Assembly: GCA_963559135.1 (NCBI GenBank)
Contig: CAUWJP010000005.1
Coordinates: 38,013-102,012, forward strand
Length of the DNA stretch: 64,000 nucleotides
Source: Sellimonas sp963559135
Lineage (GTDB): Bacteria; Bacillota; Clostridia; Lachnospirales; Lachnospiraceae
Direction of reading: 5' to 3'
This document shows positions 16,625-24,762 of this stretch, one piece after another (the first letter of the stretch is position 1; each line of letters opens with the position of its first letter). The notes below the pieces were generated by a model. The model was not told the origin of the DNA and ran no database searches. It saw only the letters and a program-made list of their open reading frames with translations. Made by a program: the position numbers and the translations under genes.

Positions 16625-16936
16625 ATGTCAACTATGAAAATTAAGAAAGGTGATACCGTTAAAGTTATCGCCGGAAAAGATAAAGACAAAGAAGGCAAAG
16701 TTATTTCCGTAGACAGAAAGAACGGAAGAGTTCTGGTTGAAGGTGTCAACATGCTGACAAAGCACACAAAACCAAGTGCAGCTAATCAGGAAGGCGGCAT
16801 CATCCATCAGGAAGGACCTATTGATGCATCTAACGTAATGTATGTTCACAAAGGAAAAGCTACAAGAGTAGGTTTCAAGATGGACGGAGACAAGAAAGTA
16901 CGTTACGCAAAATCAACAGGCGAAGTAATTGATTAA
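16625..16936 (+). CDS. rplX: 50S ribosomal protein L24
   Basis: 103-residue KOW-domain protein that starts 50S assembly. The KOW motif is KKGDTVKVIAGKDKDKEGKV; the second conserved block is VEGVNMLTKHTKPS. A second in-frame ATG lies four codons in (16634); the first has TAAGGAGG at better spacing. Between rplN and rplE. Confidence 0.98.
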   Translation: MSTMKIKKGDTVKVIAGKDKDKEGKVISVDRKNGRVLVEGVNMLTKHTKPSAANQEGGIIHQEGPIDASNVMYVHKGKATRVGFKMDGDKKVRYAKSTGEVID

Positions 16937-16959
16937 TTCGAGAAAGGAGGTCCAGCGCT

Positions 16960-17499
16960 TTGAGTAGATTAAAAGAACAGTATCAGAACGAGATCGTAGA
17001 CGCTCTGATTAAGAAATTTGGATATAAAAACATTATGGAAGTACCGAAGCTCGATAAAGTTGTAATCAACATGGGCGTAGGTGAGGCAAAAGAAAACCAC
17101 AAACTTCTGGAATCTGCTATTGCTGACATGGAAACAATTACAGGTCAGAAAGCAGTTACTACAAAAGCAAAAAAATCCGTGGCTAACTTCAAAATCAGAG
17201 AGGGTATGCCGATCGGATGTAAAGTTACATTAAGAGGTGAAAAAATGTACGAGTTCGTTGATCGTCTGATCAACCTTGCACTTCCTCGTGTACGTGACTT
17301 CAGAGGTGTAAATCCGAACGCATTTGACGGAAGAGGAAATTATGCCCTTGGAATCAAAGAACAGCTGATTTTCCCGGAAATCGAATACGATAAGGTTGAC
17401 AAAGTTCGCGGTATGGACGTTATCTTCGTAACAACTGCTAAGACAGACGAAGAAGCTCGTGAATTACTGAAACAGTTCAACATGCCATTCGCAAAGTAG
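16960..17499 (+). CDS. rplE: 50S ribosomal protein L5
   Basis: 179-residue protein of the central protuberance that carries 5S rRNA and contacts P-site tRNA. Conserved LDKVVINMGVGEA and LPRVRDFRGVNPNAFDGRGNY are intact. Start is TTG 16960, with AAAGGAGG upstream; no better in-frame ATG exists near the N terminus, and MSRLKEQYQNEI matches relatives. Confidence 0.97.
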   Translation: MSRLKEQYQNEIVDALIKKFGYKNIMEVPKLDKVVINMGVGEAKENHKLLESAIADMETITGQKAVTTKAKKSVANFKIREGMPIGCKVTLRGEKMYEFVDRLINLALPRVRDFRGVNPNAFDGRGNYALGIKEQLIFPEIEYDKVDKVRGMDVIFVTTAKTDEEARELLKQFNMPFAK

Positions 17500-17514
17500 T
17501 AAAGGAGGAAAATC

Positions 17515-17700
17515 ATGGCAAAGACAGCAATGAAAATTAAACAGCAGCGCAAACAGAAATTCTCCACAAGAGAATACAATCGCTGTAAAATCTGCGGCCG
17601 TCCGCATGCATATTTAAGAAAATATGGTATTTGCCGTATCTGCTTCCGTGAATTAGCTTACAAAGGAGAAATTCCGGGAGTAAAGAAAGCAAGCTGGTAG
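17515..17700 (+). CDS. rpsN: 30S ribosomal protein S14, zinc type
   Basis: 61-residue short form of S14 with two CxxC pairs (Cys24/Cys27 and Cys40/Cys43) binding one zinc, the C+ form that under zinc starvation can be replaced by a C- paralogue. Sits in the 30S head. AAAGGAGG precedes the ATG. It is followed by an unusual 144-base spacer before rpsH. Confidence 0.98.
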   Translation: MAKTAMKIKQQRKQKFSTREYNRCKICGRPHAYLRKYGICRICFRELAYKGEIPGVKKASW

Positions 17701-17710
17701 GCCTGTTAAC

Positions 17711-17799
17711 TGCTTTACGCTCATCCCTTGAATGGGATGTGCGGAGCGAAAGGCTGCTCTTCGGCATGTTCCGGAGAACTCCTTGAAAAAGGATATCCG
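17711..17799 (+). promoter_or_regulatory. folded spacer between rpsN and rpsH
   Basis: Two hairpins fill this spacer. The first pairs CTTT-A-CGCTC (from 17713) with GAGCG-AAAG (to about 17752) around an inner CATCCC/GGGATG stem. The second has CGGA (17772-17775)/TCCG (17796-17799) with TCCTT-GAAA-AAGGA inside. Neither has a T run, so they are not terminators. A binding site for S8, which autoregulates spc operons in other bacteria, is possible; otherwise a repeat. Confidence 0.45.
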
Positions 17800-17844
17800 C
17801 AGTCAGGAAACAAAATGAACCATTCCATAAGGAGGAAATTGAAA

Positions 17845-18246
17845 ATGACTATGAGTGATCCAATCGCAGATATGCTTACAAGAATTCGTAACGCAAACAC
17901 TGCAAAACATGATACAGTAGATGTACCGGCTTCCAAAATGAAAGTCGCTATCGCAGACATCCTTGTAAACGAAGGATATATCGCAAAATATGATCTGATT
18001 GATGAAGGAAGCTTCAAAACAATCAGAATTACATTAAAATATGGCGTTGATAAGAACGAAAAAGTTATTACAGGATTAAAGAGAATCTCCAAACCGGGAC
18101 TTCGTGTTTACGCAGGTAAGGAAGAACTCCCGAAAGTACTTGGTGGACTTGGAACAGCAATCATCTCCACAAACCAGGGTGTAGTAACAGATAAAGAAGC
18201 AAGAAAACTCGGCGTTGGCGGAGAAGTTCTTTGCTTCGTATGGTAG
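17845..18246 (+). CDS. rpsH: 30S ribosomal protein S8
   Basis: 133-residue primary 16S rRNA-binding protein, known in E. coli to repress the spc operon. Conserved DPIADMLTRIRNA at the N terminus and STNQGVVTDKEARKLGVGGEVLCFVW at the C terminus. Start: ATG 17845 with AAGGAGGA upstream; the frame is open back to 17728, but that part covers the folded spacer and does not resemble S8. Unusually it has long spacers on both sides (144 and 189 bases). Confidence 0.97.
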   Translation: MTMSDPIADMLTRIRNANTAKHDTVDVPASKMKVAIADILVNEGYIAKYDLIDEGSFKTIRITLKYGVDKNEKVITGLKRISKPGLRVYAGKEELPKVLGGLGTAIISTNQGVVTDKEARKLGVGGEVLCFVW

Positions 18247-18420
18247 GCACTGAACACTTGGCGAGCACATGCGTAAGCGCAGCGCGAGGTTAGTGTGAAG
18301 GTCGTTCTTTGAGCTTGGCGAGGTTCTTTCGAGCTTAGCGAAAAGAACTTCCTTATAGAGGGCCAAGGCCCGCAGAAACTGAAAACAGAGCGGATGAGGT
18401 CCGTTCCGAAAATTTAAGTG
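18247..18420. repeat. 189-base non-coding insert between rpsH and rplF
   Basis: The spacer holds a near-exact tandem repeat, GTTCTTTGAGCTTGGCGAG then GTTCTTTCGAGCTTAGCGA (about 18302-18340), a hairpin GTTCTTTCG/CGAAAAGAAC, a small TGCG-TAAG-CGCA hairpin (near 18270) and GGGCC-AA-GGCCC (near 18361-18372). G+C and motif content differ from the neighbouring genes. It looks like a dispersed palindromic intergenic repeat that has entered the operon, but a second copy was not found in this window. Confidence 0.5.
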
Positions 18421-18435
18421 TAGGAGGTATACGTT

Positions 18436-18978
18436 ATGTCACGTATCGGAAGACTTCCGGTTGCAATTCCGGAAGGAGTAACTGTAGAAATTGCAGAGAA
18501 CAATAAAGTGACTGTAACAGGTCCAAAAGGAACTCTCGTAAGAGAACTTCCAGTTGAAATGGAAATCAAAAAAGAAGACAATACAATCGTGGTTACAAGA
18601 CCGAACGACTTAAAGAAAATGAAATCTTTACATGGTCTTACAAGAACACTGATCAACAACATGGTGATCGGTGTAACTGAAGGATACCAGAAAGTTCTTG
18701 AAGTAAACGGTGTTGGTTACAGAGCAGCAAAAGCTGGTAAGAAACTGACATTAAGCCTTGGATACTCTCATCCGGTAGAGATGGAAGATCCGGAAGGAAT
18801 CGAAACTGTACTTGAAGGACAGAACAAAATCATTGTTAAGGGTATCAGCAAAGAAAAAGTTGGCCAATACGCAGCTGAAATCAGAGACAAGAGAAGACCG
18901 GAACCTTACAAGGGCAAAGGTATCAAGTATGCTGATGAAGTTATCAGACGTAAAGTTGGTAAAACTGGTAAGAAATAA
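18436..18978 (+). CDS. rplF: 50S ribosomal protein L6
   Basis: 180-residue two-domain protein near the factor-binding site of the 50S subunit. Family pattern PEPYKGKGIKYADEVIRRKVGK closes the C-terminal domain; MSRIGRLPVAIPEGV is the usual start. GTAGGAGG precedes the ATG. Preceded by the rpsH-rplF insert and followed 17 bases later by rplR. Confidence 0.98.
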   Translation: MSRIGRLPVAIPEGVTVEIAENNKVTVTGPKGTLVRELPVEMEIKKEDNTIVVTRPNDLKKMKSLHGLTRTLINNMVIGVTEGYQKVLEVNGVGYRAAKAGKKLTLSLGYSHPVEMEDPEGIETVLEGQNKIIVKGISKEKVGQYAAEIRDKRRPEPYKGKGIKYADEVIRRKVGKTGKK

Positions 18979-18995
18979 GTAAGGAGAGTGTGAAA

Positions 18996-19364
18996 ATGGT
19001 TAGCAAAAAATCAAGAAGCGAAGTTCGTTTAAACAAGCATAGAAAGTTACGCAACCGTTTCAGCGGTACAGCTGAAAGACCACGTCTTGCTGTATTCAGA
19101 AGCAACAATCATATGTATGCTCAGATCATCGATGATACAGTTGGAAACACTCTGGTATCAGCTTCCACTCTTCAGAAGGACGTGAAAGCAGAACTGGAAA
19201 AAACCAACAATGTAGAAGCTGCAGCATATCTTGGAACGGTTATTGCTAAGAAAGCCCTGGAAAAGGGAATCAAAGAAGTTGTCTTTGACAGAGGCGGCTT
19301 TATATATCAGGGAAAAGTCAAAGCATTAGCAGACGCAGCTAGAGAAGCTGGACTGGAATTCTAG
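18996..19364 (+). CDS. rplR: 50S ribosomal protein L18
   Basis: 122-residue 5S rRNA-binding protein. Conserved RHRKLRNRFSGTAERPRLAVFRSN-type region and the end VVFDRGGFIYQGKVKALADAAREAGLEF are visible. Start: ATG 18996 gives MVSKKSRSEV and has AAGGAGAG upstream; a GTG two codons earlier is possible but less likely. Confidence 0.96.
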   Translation: MVSKKSRSEVRLNKHRKLRNRFSGTAERPRLAVFRSNNHMYAQIIDDTVGNTLVSASTLQKDVKAELEKTNNVEAAAYLGTVIAKKALEKGIKEVVFDRGGFIYQGKVKALADAAREAGLEF

Positions 19365-19385
19365 AAGTTGAGGAGGAAAACACAG

Positions 19386-19895
19386 ATGAGACGTAATCAC
19401 ATTGATGCTAGTCAGTTAGAGTTAAATGAAAAAGTAGTATCAATTAAACGTGTAACCAAAGTTGTTAAAGGTGGCCGTCACTTCAGATTCACAGCTTTAG
19501 TAGTTGTCGGCGATGGAAAAGGCCATGTTGGTGCAGGTTTAGGAAAAGCGGCAGAAATTCCGGAAGCAATCCGCAAAGGAAAAGAAGACGCTATCAAGAA
19601 CATCATCACAGTTGCACTGAATGATGATGAGAGTATTACACATGACATGTACGGTAAATTCGGAAGCGCTACAGTACTTCTGAAGAATGCTCCAGAAGGT
19701 ACTGGAGTTATCGCCGGTGGTCCGGCTCGTGCCGTTATCGAGATGGCAGGAATCAAGAACATCCGTACAAAATCTTTAGGTTCTAACAACAAGCAGAACG
19801 TAGTTCTCGCTACTCTGAACGGCCTGAAGAATGTAAAGACACCGGAGGACGTTGCAAGACTTCGCGGCAAATCTATTGAAGAGATCGTAGGCTAA
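19386..19895 (+). CDS. rpsE: 30S ribosomal protein S5
   Basis: 169-residue protein of the 30S body involved in decoding fidelity; spectinomycin resistance maps to its N-terminal loop. The S5 signature RFTALVVVGDGKGHVGAGLGKA is intact. Start: ATG 19386 (MRRNHIDASQ) has GAGGAGGA eight bases upstream; the frame is open to a TTG at 19368 that overlaps the Shine-Dalgarno region and is rejected. Between rplR and rpmD. Confidence 0.96.
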   Translation: MRRNHIDASQLELNEKVVSIKRVTKVVKGGRHFRFTALVVVGDGKGHVGAGLGKAAEIPEAIRKGKEDAIKNIITVALNDDESITHDMYGKFGSATVLLKNAPEGTGVIAGGPARAVIEMAGIKNIRTKSLGSNNKQNVVLATLNGLKNVKTPEDVARLRGKSIEEIVG

Positions 19896-19909
19896 GGAGG
19901 ACGGTTAAC

Positions 19910-20092
19910 ATGGCAAATTTGAAAATCACATTAGTGAAATCAACAATCGGTGCCATTCCGAAGCATAAAAAAACAGTTGAAGCATTAGGTTTAAAGAAGA
20001 TGCACAAAACAGTTGTACTTCCGGACAATGCTGCAACAAGAGGTATGGTACAGCAGGTAAGACATTTAGTAAAAGTGGAAGAAGAAGCTTAA
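19910..20092 (+). CDS. rpmD: 50S ribosomal protein L30
   Basis: 60-residue protein with the family core LKITLVKSTIGAIPKHKKTVEALGL. Small and compact like other bacterial L30. AAGGAGGA precedes the ATG. It lies between rpsE and rplO in standard spc order. Confidence 0.97.
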   Translation: MANLKITLVKSTIGAIPKHKKTVEALGLKKMHKTVVLPDNAATRGMVQQVRHLVKVEEEA

Positions 20093-20114
20093 TATCAGAT
20101 AAGGAGGTGTCATA

Positions 20115-20555
20115 ATGGACTTATCAAATTTAAGACCAGCTGATGGTTCAAAACACAGCGATAATTTCAGAAGAGGCCGTGGACACGGATCTGGAAATGG
20201 TAAGACAGCCGGAAAAGGACACAAAGGTCAGAAAGCACGTTCCGGAGCAACAAGACCGGGATTTGAAGGTGGACAGATGCCATTATACAGACGTATTCCG
20301 AAGAGAGGTTTCACAAACAGAAACACAAAGGAAATCGTTGGCATCAATGTAAGCGCATTAGAAGTATTTGAAAATGATACAGTTGTTTCAGTAGCAACTT
20401 TAATTGAAAAAGGAATCATTAAGAACCCGAAAGACGGCGTTAAGATTCTTGGAAATGGAGAGTTAACCAAAAAGCTTACAGTTCAGGCTGATGCTTTCAG
20501 CGAAGGCGCAAAAGCTAAAATTGAGGCTCTTGGTGGAAAAGCAGAGGTGATCTAA
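20115..20555 (+). CDS. rplO: 50S ribosomal protein L15
   Basis: 146-residue late-assembly 50S protein. The glycine- and lysine-rich N-terminal extension (RRGRGHGSGNGKTAGKGHKGQKARSG, in part) and the LPKRGF-like RIPKRGF block are typical. AAGGAGG precedes the ATG. Its stop codon directly abuts the secY start. Confidence 0.97.
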   Translation: MDLSNLRPADGSKHSDNFRRGRGHGSGNGKTAGKGHKGQKARSGATRPGFEGGQMPLYRRIPKRGFTNRNTKEIVGINVSALEVFENDTVVSVATLIEKGIIKNPKDGVKILGNGELTKKLTVQADAFSEGAKAKIEALGGKAEVI

Positions 20556-21872
20556 TTGCTTCAGACAGTCCGTAGGGCATTTCAGATTGAAGAGATCAGA
20601 CAGAGACTGTTCTTCACATTTTTGATGCTGATTGTTGTAAGACTCGGATCTGAACTCCCGACACCGGGAGTGGATCCGTCATACATTCAGAACTTTTTTG
20701 CAAGCCACACCGGGGATGCATTCAATTTTTTTGATGCATTTACCGGAGGCTCTTTCACCCAGATGTCCGTTTTCGCGTTGAGTATTACGCCGTACATTAC
20801 ATCTTCCATCATCGTACAGCTTCTTACAATTGCGATTCCTAAGTTGGAAGAGCTTCAGAAAGAAGGCGAAGAAGGAAGAAAGAAGATGACGGCGATTACT
20901 CGTTATCTGACGGTTGCTCTCGCGCTTATTGAATCTGCTGCAATGGCAATCGGATTTGGACGTCAGGGACTTCTTGTAGAGTTTAATTTTGTGAATGCAG
21001 CTGTTGTCATCATGACACTGACAGCCGGTTCTACTTTGTTGATGTGGATTGGTGAGCGTATCACAGAAAAGGGTGTTGGAAATGGTATTTCCATTGTCCT
21101 TCTGATCAATATTCTTTCCAGAATTCCACAGGACTTTGTAACATTATACAATCAGTTCATGAGTGGAAAAAGCCTTGCTAATGCGGCTCTTGCGGCGGTT
21201 ATTATCCTTGTGATTCTGCTCGTAGTGATTGTTTTTGTTATCATTCTGCAGGATGCGGTACGGAAGATTCCGGTGCAGTATTCTCAGAAAGTAGTCGGAA
21301 GAAAAACAATGGGCGGGCAGTCTACCAATATTCCACTGAAGGTTAACACGGCAGGAGTTATCCCGGTTATCTTTGCATCTTCTTTGATGCAGTTCCCTAT
21401 TGTCATCGCTTCTTTCTTAGGAAAAGGAGACGGAGACGGCATTGGAAGTGAAATACTGAGAGGCCTGAATTCAAACAACTGGTGTGATCCATCAAATCTT
21501 CAGTATTCATGGGGATTAATCGTATATATCCTCCTGACAGTATTCTTTGCATATTTCTATACGAGTATTACATTCAACCCGATGGAAATTGCAAACAATA
21601 TGAAAAAAAGCGGAGGTTTTATCCTTGGTATCAGACCAGGAAAACCGACGGTCGAATATTTGACAAAGATCCTGAATTATATCATTTTCATTGGAGCGTG
21701 CGGTCTTGTAATTGTTCAGATTATTCCGTTCTTCTTTAACGGAGTATTCGGCGCAAATGTTTCCTTTGGAGGTACATCCATGATTATTATCGTAGGTGTC
21801 GTTCTGGAGACAATCAAGAAAGTCGAATCCATGATGCTTGTTCGTAATTACAAAGGATTTTTAAATACCTGA
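20556..21872 (+). CDS. secY: protein translocase subunit SecY
   Basis: 438-residue channel subunit of the Sec translocon with ten predicted membrane segments. Conserved LGSELPTPGVDP in the first plug region, GNGISIVLLINILSRIP and the cytosolic loop ending in MMLVRNYKGF are seen. Start is TTG 20556, which directly follows the rplO stop; GCAGAGGTGA upstream serves as ribosome site and coupling to rplO is likely. Confidence 0.97.
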   Translation: MLQTVRRAFQIEEIRQRLFFTFLMLIVVRLGSELPTPGVDPSYIQNFFASHTGDAFNFFDAFTGGSFTQMSVFALSITPYITSSIIVQLLTIAIPKLEELQKEGEEGRKKMTAITRYLTVALALIESAAMAIGFGRQGLLVEFNFVNAAVVIMTLTAGSTLLMWIGERITEKGVGNGISIVLLINILSRIPQDFVTLYNQFMSGKSLANAALAAVIILVILLVVIVFVIILQDAVRKIPVQYSQKVVGRKTMGGQSTNIPLKVNTAGVIPVIFASSLMQFPIVIASFLGKGDGDGIGSEILRGLNSNNWCDPSNLQYSWGLIVYILLTVFFAYFYTSITFNPMEIANNMKKSGGFILGIRPGKPTVEYLTKILNYIIFIGACGLVIVQIIPFFFNGVFGANVSFGGTSMIIIVGVVLETIKKVESMMLVRNYKGFLNT

Positions 21873-21942
21873 TGATTTTAGCTCGCGGAAAATTTTTTCG
21901 CGAGTTAAAGTTCTATAAAGAGATAATATGGAGGTACGCAGT

Positions 21943-22587
21943 ATGAAAGTAATTATGTTAGGTGCTCCGGGGGCAGGAAAAGGAACCCAGGCGAAGAAGA
22001 TCGCAGCAAAATACCAGATTCCTCATATTTCCACGGGAGATATTTTCCGTGCCAATATTAAAGAAGGAACAGAGCTTGGAAAAAAAGCAAAAGAATACAT
22101 GGATCAGGGGCTCCTTGTGCCGGATGAATTGACAGTGGATCTCGTAATTGACCGTGTAAAACAGGATGACTGCAAGAACGGATATGTACTCGACGGATTT
22201 CCGCGTACTATTCCACAAGCAGAGGCTCTCGACAAGGCGCTTGCCGCACTTGATGAAAAGATGGATTATGCAATTGACGTAGATGTTCCGGATGAGAATA
22301 TCGTAAACCGCATGGGCGGAAGAAGAGCATGCGTTGGATGTGGAGCTACATACCATATTGTCTATGCTGCGCCGAAGCAGGAAAATATTTGTGATGTCTG
22401 CGGAAAAGAGCTGATTTTAAGAGATGACGACAAACCGGAAACAGTTCAGAAGCGTCTGAATGTATACCATGAACAGACACAGCCGCTGATTGATTACTAC
22501 AACAACGCAGGAATTCTGCGAGAAGTAGACGGAACTGTTGACATTGATGATGTATTCGCGGCGATTGTAAAAATTCTGGGAGAATAA
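21943..22587 (+). CDS. adk: adenylate kinase
   Basis: 214-residue enzyme that converts ATP + AMP to two ADP. The P-loop GAPGAGKGTQ is at the N terminus, and the LID carries four cysteines (Cys130, Cys133, Cys150, Cys153) for a structural zinc, as in many Gram-positive enzymes. Start: ATG 21943 follows GGAGG; the frame is open back to an ATG at 21928 that contains the ribosome site itself. Between secY and map as usual. Confidence 0.97.
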   Translation: MKVIMLGAPGAGKGTQAKKIAAKYQIPHISTGDIFRANIKEGTELGKKAKEYMDQGLLVPDELTVDLVIDRVKQDDCKNGYVLDGFPRTIPQAEALDKALAALDEKMDYAIDVDVPDENIVNRMGGRRACVGCGATYHIVYAAPKQENICDVCGKELILRDDDKPETVQKRLNVYHEQTQPLIDYYNNAGILREVDGTVDIDDVFAAIVKILGE

Positions 22588-22589
22588 AA

Positions 22590-23366
22590 ATGTCCGTGAA
22601 AATCAAATCAGCCCGCGAGATAGAGTTGATGACGGAAGCCGGAAGAATTCTTGGAAATGTTCACAGAGAACTTGGAAAGAATATCCGGCCGGGGATGTCA
22701 ACCGCTGATATTGATCATCTGGGGGAGGAGATCATCCGAAGCTTCGGATGTACTCCCTCCTTCCTTGGGTACAATGGATATCCTGCCTCAATCTGTGTAT
22801 CTGTCAATGAGGAGCTTGTACATGGAATTCCGGACCGGCACAGAATCGTAAAAGAGGGAGATATTGTCTCTCTGGATGCGGGTGTTATTTATAAAGGCTA
22901 TCATTCCGATGCTGCCAGGACACATATATTGGGAGATGCGGGAGAGGAAGTCAGAAAACTAGTTGAAGTGACAAAGGAAAGCTTTTTTGAAGGTATGAAA
23001 TACGCAAAAGAGGGGTATCATCTGTATGACATCTCCCGGGCAATCGGAACATATGCCGAAAAGTACGGATATGGGGTAGTCAGGGAGCTCTGTGGCCACG
23101 GGATCGGAACAAAATTACATGAAGATCCACAGATCCCGAATTTTGCAATGCATCGCAGAGGTCTGAAACTGAAAGCCGGGATGACTCTTGCAGTTGAACC
23201 GATGATCAATCTCGGGACGGCAGATGTCAAATGGATGGCTGACGGATGGACTGTGGTGACAAAAGACAGAAAGCCTTCCGCACACTACGAGAATACCATT
23301 CTGATTACAGAGGGAGAACCGAAAATTCTGACGCTGTCAGAAGACGAGGGCAAAGAGGAGACTTAG
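22590..23366 (+). CDS. map: methionine aminopeptidase, type I
   Basis: 258-residue enzyme that removes the initiator methionine. The pita-bread fold ligands are visible in DAGVIYKGYHSDAARTH (two Asp), GHGIGTKLHEDPQIPNF (His) and VEPMINLG (Glu), with a last Glu in HYENTILITEGEPKIL. It starts two bases after adk and its stop is adjacent to the next gene, so the three are cotranslated. Confidence 0.97.
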   Translation: MSVKIKSAREIELMTEAGRILGNVHRELGKNIRPGMSTADIDHLGEEIIRSFGCTPSFLGYNGYPASICVSVNEELVHGIPDRHRIVKEGDIVSLDAGVIYKGYHSDAARTHILGDAGEEVRKLVEVTKESFFEGMKYAKEGYHLYDISRAIGTYAEKYGYGVVRELCGHGIGTKLHEDPQIPNFAMHRRGLKLKAGMTLAVEPMINLGTADVKWMADGWTVVTKDRKPSAHYENTILITEGEPKILTLSEDEGKEET

Positions 23367-23615
23367 ATGTTAAGTTATGAACCGGGAATGCTTGTGAGAT
23401 CACTTGCAGGGCATGACAAAGGAAAGCTTTATATTATAATAGAAGAAAGAGATCAGATGCTTCTGCTTTCGGATGGGAAGATCCGGACTATCGAGAGGCC
23501 GAAAGCCAAGAAAGTCATGCATGTCCAGCTGATCAAAGAAAAGCTGGAAGAGAAGGAAATGACGGATATTTCCATCCGTTCATTCATAAAAAAATATCAG
23601 AAAGAACACATGTAA
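23367..23615 (+). CDS. KOW-domain RNA-binding protein
   Basis: 82-residue protein directly abutting map. Residues 1-35 form a KOW-like barrel (PGMLVRSLAGHDKGKLYIII), related to archaeal/eukaryotic L14e/L27e; a charged helix follows (KLEEKEMTDISIRSFIKKYQ). Such genes commonly lie between map and infA in Clostridia. RNA or ribosome binding is inferred from the fold; the actual role is not known. Confidence 0.8.
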   Translation: MLSYEPGMLVRSLAGHDKGKLYIIIEERDQMLLLSDGKIRTIERPKAKKVMHVQLIKEKLEEKEMTDISIRSFIKKYQKEHM

Positions 23616-23640
23616 AAGGGATTCGAAAAGGAGGAACAGC

Positions 23641-23859
23641 ATGTCAAAGGCTGACGTAATCGAAATTGAAGGAACTGTTGTTGAAAAACTGCCAAACGCT
23701 ATGTTTCAGGTAGAACTGGAAAACGGACACCAGGTGCTTGCACACATCAGTGGAAAGCTCCGCATGAATTTTATCAAAATCTTACCGGGTGACAAAGTAA
23801 CTCTGGAGCTTTCACCGTATGATTTATCTAAAGGAAGAATTATCTGGAGAGATAAATAA
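23641..23859 (+). CDS. infA: translation initiation factor IF-1
   Basis: 72-residue S1-type OB-fold protein that binds the A site of the 30S subunit during initiation. The family sequence KADVIEIEGTVVEKLPNAMFQVELENGH and the C-terminal YDLSKGRIIWRDK are present. AAAGGAGGA precedes the ATG. Last gene before the internal promoter of the alpha section. Confidence 0.97.
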   Translation: MSKADVIEIEGTVVEKLPNAMFQVELENGHQVLAHISGKLRMNFIKILPGDKVTLELSPYDLSKGRIIWRDK

Positions 23860-23867
23860 AAAAAGTA

Positions 23868-23896
23868 TTGACTTTTGAAGAGAGAAAAACTATAAT
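23868..23896 (+). promoter_or_regulatory. internal promoter for rpmJ and the alpha operon
   Basis: TTGACT (23868-23873), exactly 17 bases, then TATAAT (23891-23896). A near-consensus sigma-A promoter directly after infA, so the alpha genes can be expressed apart from S10-spc. Confidence 0.9.
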
Positions 23897-23974
23897 ATTA
23901 GATGCCGTTCGTGGGCAAAGTCCGCACAAACGGCAGCAACAGTAGGTTTACAAGGTATGAAAGGAGGATTTGAC

Positions 23975-24088
23975 ATGAAGGTTAGATCATCAGTAAAACC
24001 GATTTGCGAAAAATGCAAAGTTATCAAGAGAAAAGGCAGTATCAGAATTATCTGCGAAAATCCGAAGCACAAACAGCGTCAGGGCTAA
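23975..24088 (+). CDS. rpmJ: 50S ribosomal protein L36
   Basis: 37-residue zinc-binding ribosomal protein MKVRSSVKPICEKCKVIKRK..., with ligands Cys11, Cys14, Cys27 and His32. AAAGGAGG precedes ATG 23975. It is the zinc-containing form. It lies between infA and rpsM, separated from the latter by a 273-base folded spacer. Confidence 0.97.
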   Translation: MKVRSSVKPICEKCKVIKRKGSIRIICENPKHKQRQG

Positions 24089-24117
24089 TCAGACTGACAA
24101 AACAGTGGTTTGGAAGA

Positions 24118-24345
24118 TGAATTAGGCGGCTGATAGTGTGACACGCCAGGCGGTGTGTAGCGCTATTTTAAATATACAAGGCACCGCAGGATGGGCCATT
24201 GTATATTGCTTCTAATACCGGCAGTCATGAACCCAAGGGTTGCCGGAAAGGGCATATTTAACATACCGGATATGCCTGGGCACATCAGTATTCCGTCAAA
24301 TACGGTATGCCCCAGTTAAAGACAATATGAAACAAAACATGTAAA
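24118..24345 (+). promoter_or_regulatory. folded spacer between rpmJ and rpsM
   Basis: At least four stems: AATATACAA (24171-24179)/TTGTATATT (24199-24207) with GGC/GCC inside; CCGGC/GCCGG with AACCC/GGGTT; GGCATAT (24251-24257)/ATATGCC (24270-24276); and GGGCA (24278-24282)/TGCCC (24308-24312) with CCGT/ACGG inside. No coding frame. It may be an autoregulatory leader for the alpha operon; in Firmicutes S4 represses such mRNA, but I cannot match it to a known motif. Confidence 0.5.
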
Positions 24346-24361
24346 ATGGAGGAAAACAAGT

Positions 24362-24730
24362 ATGGCTCGTATTGCAGGTGTTGACTTACCAAGAGACAAA
24401 CGTGTAGAAATCGGTCTGACTTACATCTACGGAATCGGAAGAGTAAGCGCTAACCGTATTTTAACAGAAGCAGGAGTAAATCCTGACACAAGATGCAGAG
24501 ATCTGACAGACGAAGAAGTTAAGAGAATCAGCTCTGTTATCGATGAAACTCAGGTTGTTGAAGGTGATCTTAGAAGAGAGATCGCTATGAACATCAAGAG
24601 ATTACAGGAAATCGGATGCTACAGAGGAATCCGTCATAGAAAAGGACTTCCGGTTCGTGGACAGAAGACAAAGACAAATGCTAGAACAAGAAAAGGTCCG
24701 AAGAGAACAGTAGCAAACAAGAAGAAATAG
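24362..24730 (+). CDS. rpsM: 30S ribosomal protein S13
   Basis: 122-residue protein of the 30S head contacting P-site tRNA and the L5 bridge. The MARIAGVDLPRDKRVEIGLTYIYGIG start, helix-two-turn-helix and the basic RGQKTKTNARTRKGPKRTVANKKK tail are typical. TGGAGGA precedes the ATG. First gene after the folded spacer. Confidence 0.98.
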   Translation: MARIAGVDLPRDKRVEIGLTYIYGIGRVSANRILTEAGVNPDTRCRDLTDEEVKRISSVIDETQVVEGDLRREIAMNIKRLQEIGCYRGIRHRKGLPVRGQKTKTNARTRKGPKRTVANKKK

Positions 24731-24762
24731 TACACAATATTCAAGAAAGTAGGTTAGTTTAA

